The notes beneath the pieces are model-generated. The model searched no databases. It had not been told where the DNA came from and saw only the letters and a list, made by a program, of their open reading frames with translations. From JBOFLG01 sp051657745 (GTDB lineage: Bacteria; Actinomycetota; Actinomycetes; Actinomycetales; Dermatophilaceae): a stretch of DNA of 48,482 nucleotides. The position numbers were made by a program, and so were the translations under genes. Of this stretch, positions 1 through 9,421 are shown piece by piece; positions within the stretch are counted from its first letter, which is position 1; every line of letters begins with the position of its first letter. The DNA lies in NCBI GenBank assembly GCA_051657745.1, contig JBOFLG010000167.1:1-48482 (forward strand), read 5' to 3'.

Positions 1-665
1 TCGCCAATTACCTCGACACCATTCCCCAGTCCCACCGGGGGTCGGTCACGTTCGACGTCCTCGACATCATCGGCCGGTCCGGGTTCGGGATCGGCAGCGC
101 GGGCCTCCCGGCCTACAGCGTGCTCATCGAGGGCTTCACTCAGGCGCTCGACAACGACGTGGTGTTGTCGATGAAGCAGGGCAATATCGCCGCGCCGAGT
201 CGGGTGGTCCGCGACGACCGGGCCGCGGGCTTCTTCGAGCATCACGGCCACCGCACGGCGATCTCGCAGCGCGCGCTCCAGGCGCATGCCGACCGGTTCC
301 TCGGCTGGACCTCGCTGACCGGCCGCGGCGGCCAGGTCGGCTACGTGGTGAGCGAGGTGTCACCGTATGAGGCCGACCTGTCCTGGGACGACGTCACCGA
401 GCCCGACGAGTTCGCCCTCCTGGTGCCACAACTCGGCCGGGCCACCGCCAAGATCCACTGCGTCGCGGACTCCGAATCCGAGCAGGACCTGGTCACGGTG
501 AGTGTCGAGGAGGCCGTGGGTCGTTCGATCGGCAGCGACGTCGAGGGCCTGGTCGCCGCCCTGACCGGATTCGCGCACGAGTACGCCGGGCAGGCCCGTG
601 AGGATCATGAGCTGTTCGTTGACGCCTTCCGCCACGGCGCCTTCGAGCATGTTGCCCCCACCTGA
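1..665 (+). CDS. DUF2252 family protein, C-terminal part (5' truncated by window edge)
   Basis: The reading frame is open from base 3 to the TGA at 663-665, so about 220 residues of the C-terminus are present and the start lies outside the window. Recognisable DUF2252 features are the stretch DIIGRSGFGIGSAGLPAY near the left edge, LSMKQGNIAAPSRVV, and a C-terminal tail rich in Asp, Glu and His. DUF2252 proteins are usually about 430-480 residues and have a kinase-like (aminoglycoside phosphotransferase-type) fold. Their biochemical role is not established and I do not assign one. The gene faces the converging ABC exporter across 146 bp in which I see no gene. Confidence 0.85.
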   Translation, partial: ANYLDTIPQSHRGSVTFDVLDIIGRSGFGIGSAGLPAYSVLIEGFTQALDNDVVLSMKQGNIAAPSRVVRDDRAAGFFEHHGHRTAISQRALQAHADRFLGWTSLTGRGGQVGYVVSEVSPYEADLSWDDVTEPDEFALLVPQLGRATAKIHCVADSESEQDLVTVSVEEAVGRSIGSDVEGLVAALTGFAHEYAGQAREDHELFVDAFRHGAFEHVAPT

Positions 666-811
666 GCGGCGGCGAACATCGAGCCACTCGGTGATGCAGC
701 CCCAGGCGTCCACCGGCGCGAGTGGGGTGGTCGTGACCCAGGGGTGGGTGATGGGCACCACTGGTGCGGACGGGATTCTGCGGGTGAGCTCGGGCGAGAT
801 GCCGCCGGCGG

Positions 812-2689
812 TCAGGCGGTGAGGTCGGTGAACTCGTCGGCGAACTGGGTGCGGTACAACTCCGCGTACAACCCACCCCGAGCCACCAGGTCCGCGTGCG
901 TGCCACGTTCAACGATCCGGCCCTCATCGACGACGAGGATCTCGTCGGCATGCCGCACCGTCGACAGGCGGTGCGCGATGACCAGGGCGGTCCGGTCGCG
1001 CAGCGCGTTGTCGAGCGCTGCCTGAAGCGCCTGCTCACTCTCGCTGTCCAGATGTGCAGTGGCCTCGTCCAGCACGATCAGGCCCGGACCCTTCAACAGC
1101 AGGCGAGCGATGGCCAGCCGCTGCTTCTCGCCGCCGGACAGCCGATGGCCGCGGTCGCCGACCACGGTATCGAGGCCGGACGGAAGCGACTCGACGAGCG
1201 GCCACACCTGGGCCGCGCGCAGCGCATCCGCCATCTCGGACTCGGTGGCATCAGGCCTGGCATAGCGCAGGTTGGCGCGGATGGTGTCGTGAAACAGGTG
1301 CGCCTCCTGGGTCACCACTCCCACGGCGTCGCGCAGCGACTCCAGACTCACCGTCTGAAGGTCGGCGCCATTGACCCGAACCACGCCCGACGTCGGGTCG
1401 TAGAGCCGGGCGACCAGCCCGGTGATCGTCGTCTTGCCGGCCCCGCTCGGACCGACGAGCGCGACCAGGGTGCCCGGCTCTACCGAGAAGGAGACATCGC
1501 GCAACACCGGATCGCCGCCGCGCCGATCACCGGTCGCCACCGACTCCAGCGACGCCAGGGACACCTCATCCGCTGACGGGTACGTGAACGAGACATGCTC
1601 CACATCGACCCGCACCGGGCCCCCTGGAACCGGCCCGGCATCCGGTGCCTCGGCAACGAGCGGCTCGAGATCGAGCACCTCGAAGACCCGCTCGAACGAG
1701 ACCAGCGCGGTCATGATGTCGACCCGTACGTTCGAGATCGCGGTGAGTGGGCCGTAGAGGCGGGCGAGCAGTGCGGCGAGGGCGAGCAGAGTGCCCACCG
1801 TGAGGGTGCGATCAGCGGCGAGCACGCCACCAACGCCGTACACCATCGCAGTGGCGAGCGACGCCACGAGCGTGAGCCCGACGAAGAACACCGACCGGTT
1901 CATCGCGATGCGCACCCCGATGTCGCGGACCTGGGCGGCCCGCTCGGCGTACTCGGCATCCTCGGTGGCAGGTCGGCCGAACAACTTGACCAGCAGCGCC
2001 CCGGCGACGTTGAACCGCTCGTTCATCCGGGTGCTGACGTCGGCATTCAGGCTCATCTGCTGGTGGGTGAGCGCCGCGAGCCGCTTGCCCATCGCCCGAG
2101 CCGGGAGCAGGAACACCGGCACCAGCGCGAGCGCCCCGAGCGTCAACGGCCAGGACAGCAGCAGCATGGCGCCGACAATCAGCACCAGCGACACGGCGTT
2201 GCTGACCACGCTCGACAACACCGAGGTGAATGCCTGCTGGGCGCCGATGACGTCGCTGCCGAGCCGCGAGACCAGGGCTCCCGTCTGGGCCCGGGTGAAG
2301 AAGGCGACCGGTTGGCGGAGTACGTGCGCGAACACCTGGGTACGGAGGTCGTAGATGAGGCCCTCGCCGATCCGGGCCGAGAACCACCGCTGCACCAGCG
2401 TCAGCAGGGCGCTCGCCACCGCGATCAGCGCCACGAGCAGGGCAAGCCGGATGACGACACCGCGGTCCTGGGGGATGACGCCGTCGTCGACGAGTGCCTT
2501 CAGGAGCAACGGCGTCGCAACGACGAGGGAGGCATCCACGACGACGAGCGCGAGGAATGCCGCGATCTGCCGCCGGAAAGGCAGGGCGTATCCCACCACC
2601 CGTCTCGTCGTCCCCGGCCGGAGACCCCGCTCAGCGACGCTGGAGTCCTGGGAGAGGCTCCGCATCGCCATCCAACCGCTGGTGCTCAC
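812..2689 (-). CDS. ABC exporter half-transporter, fused membrane and ATPase domains (MsbA/MDR-like)
   Basis: This 625-residue protein has six predicted membrane helices (about residues 40-310), then a nucleotide-binding domain. That domain has Walker A GPSGAGKTT (413-421), signature LSGGEKQR (517-524), Walker B LIVLDEA (537-543) and a switch histidine in IAHRLSTVRHAD. It should act as a homodimeric exporter in the cytoplasmic membrane; the substrate cannot be read from sequence. The open frame extends 47 codons further upstream, but I chose GTG at 2689 because AAGGAG sits 9 nt before it and the extra N-terminus looks non-coding. A roughly 20-residue insertion (PSADEVSLASLES) separates the first strands of the ATPase domain; I believe this recurs in actinobacterial homologues. 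The upstream neighbour on the same strand is the ABC-F gene, 167 bp away. Confidence 0.9.
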   Translation of the reverse strand: MSTSGWMAMRSLSQDSSVAERGLRPGTTRRVVGYALPFRRQIAAFLALVVVDASLVVATPLLLKALVDDGVIPQDRGVVIRLALLVALIAVASALLTLVQRWFSARIGEGLIYDLRTQVFAHVLRQPVAFFTRAQTGALVSRLGSDVIGAQQAFTSVLSSVVSNAVSLVLIVGAMLLLSWPLTLGALALVPVFLLPARAMGKRLAALTHQQMSLNADVSTRMNERFNVAGALLVKLFGRPATEDAEYAERAAQVRDIGVRIAMNRSVFFVGLTLVASLATAMVYGVGGVLAADRTLTVGTLLALAALLARLYGPLTAISNVRVDIMTALVSFERVFEVLDLEPLVAEAPDAGPVPGGPVRVDVEHVSFTYPSADEVSLASLESVATGDRRGGDPVLRDVSFSVEPGTLVALVGPSGAGKTTITGLVARLYDPTSGVVRVNGADLQTVSLESLRDAVGVVTQEAHLFHDTIRANLRYARPDATESEMADALRAAQVWPLVESLPSGLDTVVGDRGHRLSGGEKQRLAIARLLLKGPGLIVLDEATAHLDSESEQALQAALDNALRDRTALVIAHRLSTVRHADEILVVDEGRIVERGTHADLVARGGLYAELYRTQFADEFTDLTA

Positions 2690-2856
2690 GCGTGTGCGCT
2701 CCTTGTCGTCGTCTCGGACAGTGAACCACCAGCCCCCGGCCCACTGTTCCGCCCACGCCACACCGCAGTCACACGAACCGGGCCGCGCCACAGCCACGTC
2801 GAACCGCAGCACGACCGAACTGGTGCGCACCCAGTCCTGGGAGCGGCAGGAGCGGG

Positions 2857-4455
<1,599 letters not shown>

Positions 4456-4530
4456 GAGCGGGCCTTTCGAGAGAGCGGATGACGTGCGCCCACCACGGGC
4501 GAGCCGCGACATGAGCGGGCACGGACGCCT

Positions 4531-4539
4531 CTAGTCTAG
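4531..4539. promoter_or_regulatory. Overlapping divergent -10 elements, CTAGTCTAG
   Basis: The nonamer is an odd palindrome. Read rightwards it contains TAGTCT (4532-4537), a TANNNT -10 box about 50 bp before the zinc peptidase start. Read leftwards it contains TAGACT (4538-4533), a -10 box about 78 bp before the ABC-F start. Both genes have clear ribosome-binding sites, so both transcripts would have leaders. Convincing -35 boxes are not visible. The assignment is an inference from position and motif. Confidence 0.5.
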
Positions 4540-4588
4540 GTCGGGCCCGCGGATGCAGCGGCCACGCCCGGGTTCGGAGGAACCGCAG

Positions 4589-5512
4589 ATGAGCTTCAAC
4601 GACGACGTCACCCTTGACACCTCGCAGGTCGGCTCGGGTGGCTCCGGTGGCGGTGGTCGGGCGCCAGGTGGCCTTGCGGTCGGAGGCGGCGTCGGCGGAC
4701 TGGTGGTCCTCGTGCTCTCGCTGGTCTTCGGCATCCCGCTCGGGCAGGGTGACCCCACCGTCGGCGGCGCATACGATCCAGGGCAGGTCCAGCCCGGCGG
4801 CGAGCAAAACGGCAACCGCTTCGACAAGTGCAAGACCGGCGCGGATGCCGACCGCGACGTCGAGTGCCGGGTCATCGGCACGGTCAACTCGGTGCAGGCG
4901 TTCTGGGCCGGGGAACTGCCGCGGGTCGGCAAGGAGTGGCGGCGCACCCAGACGGTGCTCTACCAAGGCTCCACCCAGTCGGCGTGCGGCACCGCGAGTA
5001 ACCAGGTCGGCCCGTTCTACTGCCCGGTCGACGCCACGGTGTACATCGACGCGAGCTTCTTCGAGATCCTCGAGCAGCAGTTCGGTAGCAGCGCTGGACC
5101 GCTGGCCCAGGAGTACGTGGTGGCGCACGAGTATGGCCACGCCCTACAGGACCAGCTCGGCATCCTCGCTCGTGCCCGGCAGGGCGACGCCGGACCCGAG
5201 TCGAACGGGGTGCGGGTCGAGTTGATGGCCGACTGCCTCGGTGGGGTGTGGGCCCACCACGCGAGCCAGGTGCCCGACGAGGACACCGGTAAGCCGTTCC
5301 TCGAGCCGCTCAGCGACGCTGATGTGCGTGACGCGCTCTCGGCCGCAGCGTCGGTCGGCGACGACCGGATCCAGGAGAAGACCCAGGGTCAGGTCACCCC
5401 CGAGAGTTGGACTCACGGCTCGGCGGCGGCTCGGCAGAAGTGGTTTCTCGTGGGCTACGAGACCGGGGACCTCAATCGCTGCGACACCTTCGCGGTCGAG
5501 TCGGTCAACTGA
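4589..5512 (+). CDS. Membrane-anchored neutral zinc metallopeptidase (YpfJ/Zn_peptidase family)
   Basis: The product is 307 residues. A Gly-rich cytoplasmic N-terminus (14-37) leads into one hydrophobic segment (about 36-52), and the rest is predicted extracytoplasmic. The zinc-binding motif is HEYGH (180-184) in VVAHEYGHALQ, with a later acidic segment (VELMADCLGG) that supplies the third ligand in this family. Conserved cysteine pairs (C81/C93 and C133/C145) could form disulfides outside the cell. The physiological substrate of this family is unknown. ATG 4589 is chosen over the upstream frame opening because GGAGG lies 8 nt before it and MSFNDDV is a typical N-terminus. The gene converges on the acVLRF1 gene 41 bp downstream. 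Confidence 0.9.
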   Translation: MSFNDDVTLDTSQVGSGGSGGGGRAPGGLAVGGGVGGLVVLVLSLVFGIPLGQGDPTVGGAYDPGQVQPGGEQNGNRFDKCKTGADADRDVECRVIGTVNSVQAFWAGELPRVGKEWRRTQTVLYQGSTQSACGTASNQVGPFYCPVDATVYIDASFFEILEQQFGSSAGPLAQEYVVAHEYGHALQDQLGILARARQGDAGPESNGVRVELMADCLGGVWAHHASQVPDEDTGKPFLEPLSDADVRDALSAAASVGDDRIQEKTQGQVTPESWTHGSAAARQKWFLVGYETGDLNRCDTFAVESVN

Positions 5513-5553
5513 GCACGACCGGAACGACCGGCCCGCGCCGGCGATCTCCAGCG

Positions 5554-6126
5554 CTACTCGTCGATAGTCACGCGCACGGCCCGACCGCGCTCGACCGCCG
5601 TGCGGAGCACGTCAAGCCGCGGGTCGGGCAGGTCGTAGAACTCGCGGATCGGCAGGGTGCGGAGTCCAGCCAACCGCTGGTCCACGAGCACCGCCGCAAC
5701 GAGCGATCGGTCGCCTCCGACGACCACGCCGCGCGCGTCATCCGCGCCGCTGCCACTGGATGACGGTGGCGAGCCGGATGACGCGGACCCACCAGCGCGC
5801 AGAATCCGCACGGCGTGCTCGGTTGCTGCGCCGACCAGTTCGTCGGCCTGGTTGGCGCGGCGGCGGGCGAACCGCTGCTGGCTCCATCCGCCGGCCGCGG
5901 TGCGCGACTGCACATATCGGGTGCCAACCTTGTGCGCCACCAGCCGGCCACCCACCGCCACCCCGACCGCATAGCCGCCCCGACGGACGAGCAGCAGGCC
6001 CAACGGGTCGTGGTCGAATCGCTCGACCACAGCGACCCGCTGCGGCCCATCGGGATTGTTGGCCGCGAACCGCTCGAGCCAGCGGTCGAACCGCTCGGGC
6101 GCGACCTCGACCGTGCGGATCCCCAC
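5554..6126 (-). CDS. acVLRF1-type peptidyl-tRNA hydrolase (Vms1-like release factor), probable ribosome rescue
   Basis: The 190-residue protein carries TAAGGWSQQRFARRR (76-90), preceded by KVGTRYVQS. This is the loop I recognise from the VLRF1/Vms1 family, in which a Gln-containing loop reaches the peptidyl-tRNA bond; the actinobacterial branch is annotated acVLRF1. The expected role is to hydrolyse peptidyl-tRNA on stalled or split ribosomes. A Ser/Gly-rich low-complexity insert (112-128) interrupts the fold. The GTG start at 6126 follows the sufT stop by 12 nt with no good ribosome-binding site, so it is probably read as the last gene of the suf operon. Family assignment rests on the loop motif; the function is inferred from the family. 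Confidence 0.72.
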   Translation of the reverse strand: MGIRTVEVAPERFDRWLERFAANNPDGPQRVAVVERFDHDPLGLLLVRRGGYAVGVAVGGRLVAHKVGTRYVQSRTAAGGWSQQRFARRRANQADELVGAATEHAVRILRAGGSASSGSPPSSSGSGADDARGVVVGGDRSLVAAVLVDQRLAGLRTLPIREFYDLPDPRLDVLRTAVERGRAVRVTIDE

Positions 6127-6138
6127 CGGCAGGTGTGG

Positions 6139-6465
6139 TCAGAGGTTGAAGCCGAGGGCACGCAACTGCTCACGCCCGTCGTCGGTGATCTTGTCCGGGC
6201 CCCACGGCGGCATCCACACCCAGTTGACCCGATACGACGCGACTAGCCCCTCCAGCGACGAGGCGGTCTGCTCCTCGATGACGTCGGTGAGTGGGCAGGC
6301 CGCCGAGGTCAGCGTCATGTCGATGACAGCATGGTTCTGGCCATCGACGGTGATGCCGTACACCAGCCCGAGGTCGACGACATTGATGCCGAGTTCGGGG
6401 TCGACGACGTCACGCATCGCCTCCTCGACATCAGCGACGTTCGCGGGGGTGGCGGTCTGGCTCAT
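6139..6465 (-). CDS. sufT: SufT-like iron-sulfur assembly factor (DUF59/MIP18 family)
   Basis: The 108-residue product has the MIP18 signature DPELGINVVDLGLVY (22-36) and the conserved cysteine C57 in TSAACPLTD. These proteins help mature Fe-S targets in the cytoplasm after cluster assembly. ATG 6465 is chosen because AAGGAG lies 7 nt upstream and it overlaps the sufU stop as ATGA; the frame itself opens 21 codons earlier inside sufU. It is the last recognised suf gene, and its product probably works with SufBCD and SufSU. Confidence 0.9.
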   Translation of the reverse strand: MSQTATPANVADVEEAMRDVVDPELGINVVDLGLVYGITVDGQNHAVIDMTLTSAACPLTDVIEEQTASSLEGLVASYRVNWVWMPPWGPDKITDDGREQLRALGFNL

Positions 6466-6908
6466 CGGGTTTCTCCTTCGGCCTGGTGCAGCGCATCGGT
6501 CAACGCCATCCATGGCAGCAGGCCGCACTTGACCCGCGCCGGGTACTTCGCGACTCCGGCGAGTGCGACGCCGTCGCCGATGGTGGACTCGTCTCCGGGG
6601 TTCTCGCCGCGGCTGGTGAGCATGGCGTGCATGGCCTCATGGACCCGACGAGCCTCGGTCACCGACCGGCCGGTGATCTCGTCGGCGAGCATTGACGCCG
6701 AGGCAACACTGATCGAGCAGCCGGTGGCGTCGTAGGAGACATCCTCAACCACGGCGCCGCCGCCGTCGCCAAGCAGCCGCACGCGCAGGGTGACCTCATC
6801 GCCGCAGGTCGGGTTCACGTGGTGCACCTCGGCCGCGAACGGCTCCCGCAGCCCGGCCCGAACCGGGCGCTTTGAATGCTCCAGAATCAACTCTTGGTAG
6901 AGGTCCAT
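6462..6908 (-). CDS. sufU: SufU, zinc-dependent sulfur acceptor/transfer protein for SufS
   Basis: The 148-residue product has the three conserved cysteines C35 (NPTCGDEV), C64 (ATGCSIS) and C128 (RVKCGLLPW), plus D37, which bind zinc and accept persulfide from SufS in the SufU family. The insert between the second and third cysteines (GRSVTEARRVHEAM) distinguishes SufU from IscU. The ATG at 6908 shares its last-coded base with the sufS stop (TAATG) and its own stop overlaps sufT, so translation is probably coupled along sufS-sufU-sufT. A longer open frame extends upstream in this frame but is a shadow of sufS. Confidence 0.95.
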   Translation of the reverse strand: MDLYQELILEHSKRPVRAGLREPFAAEVHHVNPTCGDEVTLRVRLLGDGGGAVVEDVSYDATGCSISVASASMLADEITGRSVTEARRVHEAMHAMLTSRGENPGDESTIGDGVALAGVAKYPARVKCGLLPWMALTDALHQAEGETR

Positions 6909-8206
6909 TACGCCGGAACCTCGACGCCGAACACCGCGGGCACCTGGTCGAGCGCATCGAGTGCGGCGTCGATCTCGGCGGGCGTGGTGTACACCGCGAG
7001 ACTGGCCCGCGTGCTGGCCGTGACACCGAGCGCGCGGTGCAGCGGCCACGCGCAGTGGTGCCCCACCCGGACGGCAACGCCCTGGTCGTCGAGTACCTGG
7101 CCGACGTCGTGTGGATGAACGCCATCGACGGCGAACGCGACCGCTCCCCCACGGCCGTCCGTCCCGGTCGAGCCGAGCACCTGGACCCATGGCCGCTCGC
7201 CTAGACCGGCGAGTAGCCGCTCGGTGAGCGCCACCTCGTGGGCGTGCACCCGGTCCATCCCGAGCGCCGAAAGGTAGTCGCAGGCCGCCGCCAGCCCGAC
7301 GGCCTGGGCGGCCACCGGGACGCCAGCCTCGAACTTCTGCGGCGCCGGCGCGTAGGTGGAGGACTCCATCCGCACGGTTTCGATCATCGAACCGCCGGTG
7401 AGGAACACCGGCATCTGGTCGAGCACCTCGGCCCGACCCCACAGCACTCCGATACCGAGCGGGCCGAGCATCTTGTGGCCCGAGAAGGCGAGCAGGTCGA
7501 CCCCGAGGTCGGCGACATCGACCGGAAGATGTGGCACCGACTGGCATGCGTCGAGCACGGTGAGCGCGCCCACCGCGCGCGCCCGCTCGGCGAGTTCCCG
7601 CACTGGCAGCACCGTGCCGAGCACATTGGACACGTGGGTAAACGCGAATACCGTCGTGCGTTCAGTGAGCAGCTCGTCTACCGCCGACAGGTCGAGCTGG
7701 CCGTCGGGCCGCACCGGCACCCAGCGCAGCGTGGCACCGGTGCGTCGGCACACCTCCTGCCACGGCACCAGGTTGGCGTGATGCTCCACCTCGGTGACGA
7801 GCACCTCGTCGCCTGGGCCGAGCCGGAACCGGTCTCCGTGGCCACCCCCGCCACCGGCGGAGCCATTACTGAAGGCGTAGGCCGCGAGGTTGAGCGCCTC
7901 GGTGGCGTTGCGCGTGAACACCACCTCGGATGACGACCGCGCGCCGATGAACCGGGCCACCGTCGCCCGAGCCGCCTCGTACACGTCAGTGCCTTCTTCG
8001 GACAGCTGATGCGCGCCGCGATGCACCGCTGCGTTGGTGTGCTCGTAGAAGCGCCGCTCGGCGTCGAGCACCTGCCGCGGCTTGTGCGACGTGGCGCCGG
8101 AGTCGAGGTACACCAGCGGACGCCCCCCGCGCACGGTGCGCGACAGGATGGGAAAGTCAGCCCGCAACCGGGCCAGTTCCTCGTCGGTGAAGGGGACTGT
8201 CGTCAT
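6908..8206 (-). CDS. sufS: SufS cysteine desulfurase (group II)
   Basis: This PLP enzyme of 432 residues takes sulfur from cysteine and passes it as persulfide to SufU. The PLP lysine is K245 in SGHKMLGPLG and the catalytic cysteine is C385 in RVGHHCAWPLH, the short-loop arrangement of SufS enzymes that need a SufU or SufE partner. An unusual Gly/Ser-rich insert of about 12 residues, GSAGGGGGHGD (115-125), lies between TRNATEALNLAAYAF and the PGDEVLVTEVEHHAN core, a place where most relatives have only a short turn. The start overlaps the sufC stop as ATGA. Confidence 0.95.
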   Translation of the reverse strand: MTTVPFTDEELARLRADFPILSRTVRGGRPLVYLDSGATSHKPRQVLDAERRFYEHTNAAVHRGAHQLSEEGTDVYEAARATVARFIGARSSSEVVFTRNATEALNLAAYAFSNGSAGGGGGHGDRFRLGPGDEVLVTEVEHHANLVPWQEVCRRTGATLRWVPVRPDGQLDLSAVDELLTERTTVFAFTHVSNVLGTVLPVRELAERARAVGALTVLDACQSVPHLPVDVADLGVDLLAFSGHKMLGPLGIGVLWGRAEVLDQMPVFLTGGSMIETVRMESSTYAPAPQKFEAGVPVAAQAVGLAAACDYLSALGMDRVHAHEVALTERLLAGLGERPWVQVLGSTGTDGRGGAVAFAVDGVHPHDVGQVLDDQGVAVRVGHHCAWPLHRALGVTASTRASLAVYTTPAEIDAALDALDQVPAVFGVEVPA

Positions 8207-8976
8207 GGGGTCAGGCTCGACGCACCGTGGGTCTGGTAACGGTCGTAGCCCTCGGCCTCGAGCCGGTCGGCCAGATCGGGGCCGCCCTCCTCGACAATCC
8301 GGCCATCGACAAAGACGTGCACGAAATCAGGGCGGATGTAGCGCAGGATGCGGGTGTAGTGGGTGATCAGCAGCACTCCCGCGCCGGTGGTCTCCTTGGC
8401 TCGATTGACGCCCTCGGAGACGACTCGCAGGGCGTCGACGTCGAGGCCCGAGTCGGTCTCGTCGAGGATGGCGATGCGCGGCTTCAGCAGTTCCATCTGG
8501 AGAATCTCGTGGCGCTTCTTCTCGCCACCGGAGAAGCCCTCGTTGACGTTCCGCTCGGCGAAGGCCGAGTCCATCCGCAGGTCGGCCATCGCCTGCTTGA
8601 CGTCCTTGACCCAGGTACGCAGCTTCGGCGCCTCGCCGTCGACCGCGGTCTTGGCGGTGCGCAGGAAGTTCGACACCGTCACGCCTGGCACCTCGACCGG
8701 GTACTGCATCGCGAGGAAGATCCCGGCCCGGGCCCGCTCATCGACGCTCATGGCAAGGACGTCCTCACCATCGAGGGTGACCGACCCCGAGGCCACGGTG
8801 TACTTCGGGTGACCCGCGACGGCGTAGGCCAGGGTCGACTTCCCGGACCCGTTGGGGCCCATGACGGCGTGGGTCTCGCCGGAGCGAATGGTCAGCGTGA
8901 CGCCGCGGAGGATCTCCGCGGTGCCCTGGTCGGTCTCGACAGTGACGTGGAGGTCGGTGATCTCCAACGGTGACAT
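8203..8976 (-). CDS. sufC: SufC, ATPase of the SufBCD Fe-S scaffold
   Basis: The 257-residue ATPase has Walker A GPNGSGKST (40-48), the SufC-specific signature FSGGEKKR (148-155), Walker B IAILDETDSGLD (168-179) and the switch histidine in LITHYTRIL. It drives conformational change in the SufB-SufD heterodimer during cluster assembly in the cytoplasm. The start ATG at 8976 follows the ferredoxin stop by 3 nt. Its ribosome-binding site (GAGGAG) lies inside the end of the ferredoxin gene. The stop overlaps sufS. Confidence 0.96.
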   Translation of the reverse strand: MSPLEITDLHVTVETDQGTAEILRGVTLTIRSGETHAVMGPNGSGKSTLAYAVAGHPKYTVASGSVTLDGEDVLAMSVDERARAGIFLAMQYPVEVPGVTVSNFLRTAKTAVDGEAPKLRTWVKDVKQAMADLRMDSAFAERNVNEGFSGGEKKRHEILQMELLKPRIAILDETDSGLDVDALRVVSEGVNRAKETTGAGVLLITHYTRILRYIRPDFVHVFVDGRIVEEGGPDLADRLEAEGYDRYQTHGASSLTP

Positions 8977-8979
8977 GGC

Positions 8980-9321
8980 TCAGCTCTCCTCGGACAGGCG
9001 CACGAGTACCTCGTCGCCCTCGATGTGGACGGTATGGACGGCGATCGGGAATACCGCCGGCGGCCCGGTGGGCTCGCCGGTACGCAGGTCGAAGCGGGAC
9101 CCGTGCAGCCAGCACTCCAGGGCACAGCCGTCAAGCTCACCCTCGGAGAGCGAGACGTTGGCATGGCTGCAGGTGTCATCGACGCAGTGCACGGCTCCGT
9201 CGTCGGTACGCACGACCGAGACCGGGCGCCCGTTGATCTCGGCGAGCGCGGCACCGGGCTGCGGAAGCTCGTCGAGGCGACACACCCGGACGAATCCCTG
9301 CTCGGTCAACTGGTCGGTCAT
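8980..9321 (-). CDS. Rieske-type [2Fe-2S] ferredoxin of the suf operon
   Basis: The 113-residue protein has the Rieske ligand motifs C51-x-H53 (TCSHAN) and C70-x-x-H73 (CWLHGS), as in oxygenase-type ferredoxins; there is no signal peptide. It belongs to the small Rieske ferredoxins commonly placed between sufD and sufC in actinobacteria, where an electron-supply role in cluster assembly is plausible but unproven. ATG 9321 is preferred to an opening 11 codons earlier because MTDQL is a typical N-terminus. It is separated from sufD by 100 bp that hold a paired repeat. Confidence 0.9.
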   Translation of the reverse strand: MTDQLTEQGFVRVCRLDELPQPGAALAEINGRPVSVVRTDDGAVHCVDDTCSHANVSLSEGELDGCALECWLHGSRFDLRTGEPTGPPAVFPIAVHTVHIEGDEVLVRLSEES

Positions 9322-9343
9322 GCGGGATCCCCGCGACGTATCT

Positions 9344-9401
9344 GCGGGTCCCACGCTCCGCGTGGGCGGAGCACAGCGGCGCGGGTCCCACGGTCTCCGC
9401 G
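9344..9401. repeat. Two copies of GCGGGTCCCACG with hairpin potential inside the suf operon
   Basis: GCGGGTCCCACG occurs at 9344-9355 and again at 9381-9392, each followed by a CTCCGCG-like tail. The first copy can also fold as CCCACG-ctccg-CGTGGG (9350-9366). The pair lies between sufD and the ferredoxin gene, the only sizeable gap in the operon. It could be an RNA-processing or attenuation element, or a local duplication; the sequence alone does not decide. Confidence 0.6.
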
Positions 9402-9421
9402 GGCAGAACTTCGTGGGGTGC

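Noticed and set aside
360..761. Minus-strand 133-codon frame at the left edge as a separate gene
   Set aside because: Mostly antisense to the DUF2252 gene; no ribosome-binding site and no family features.
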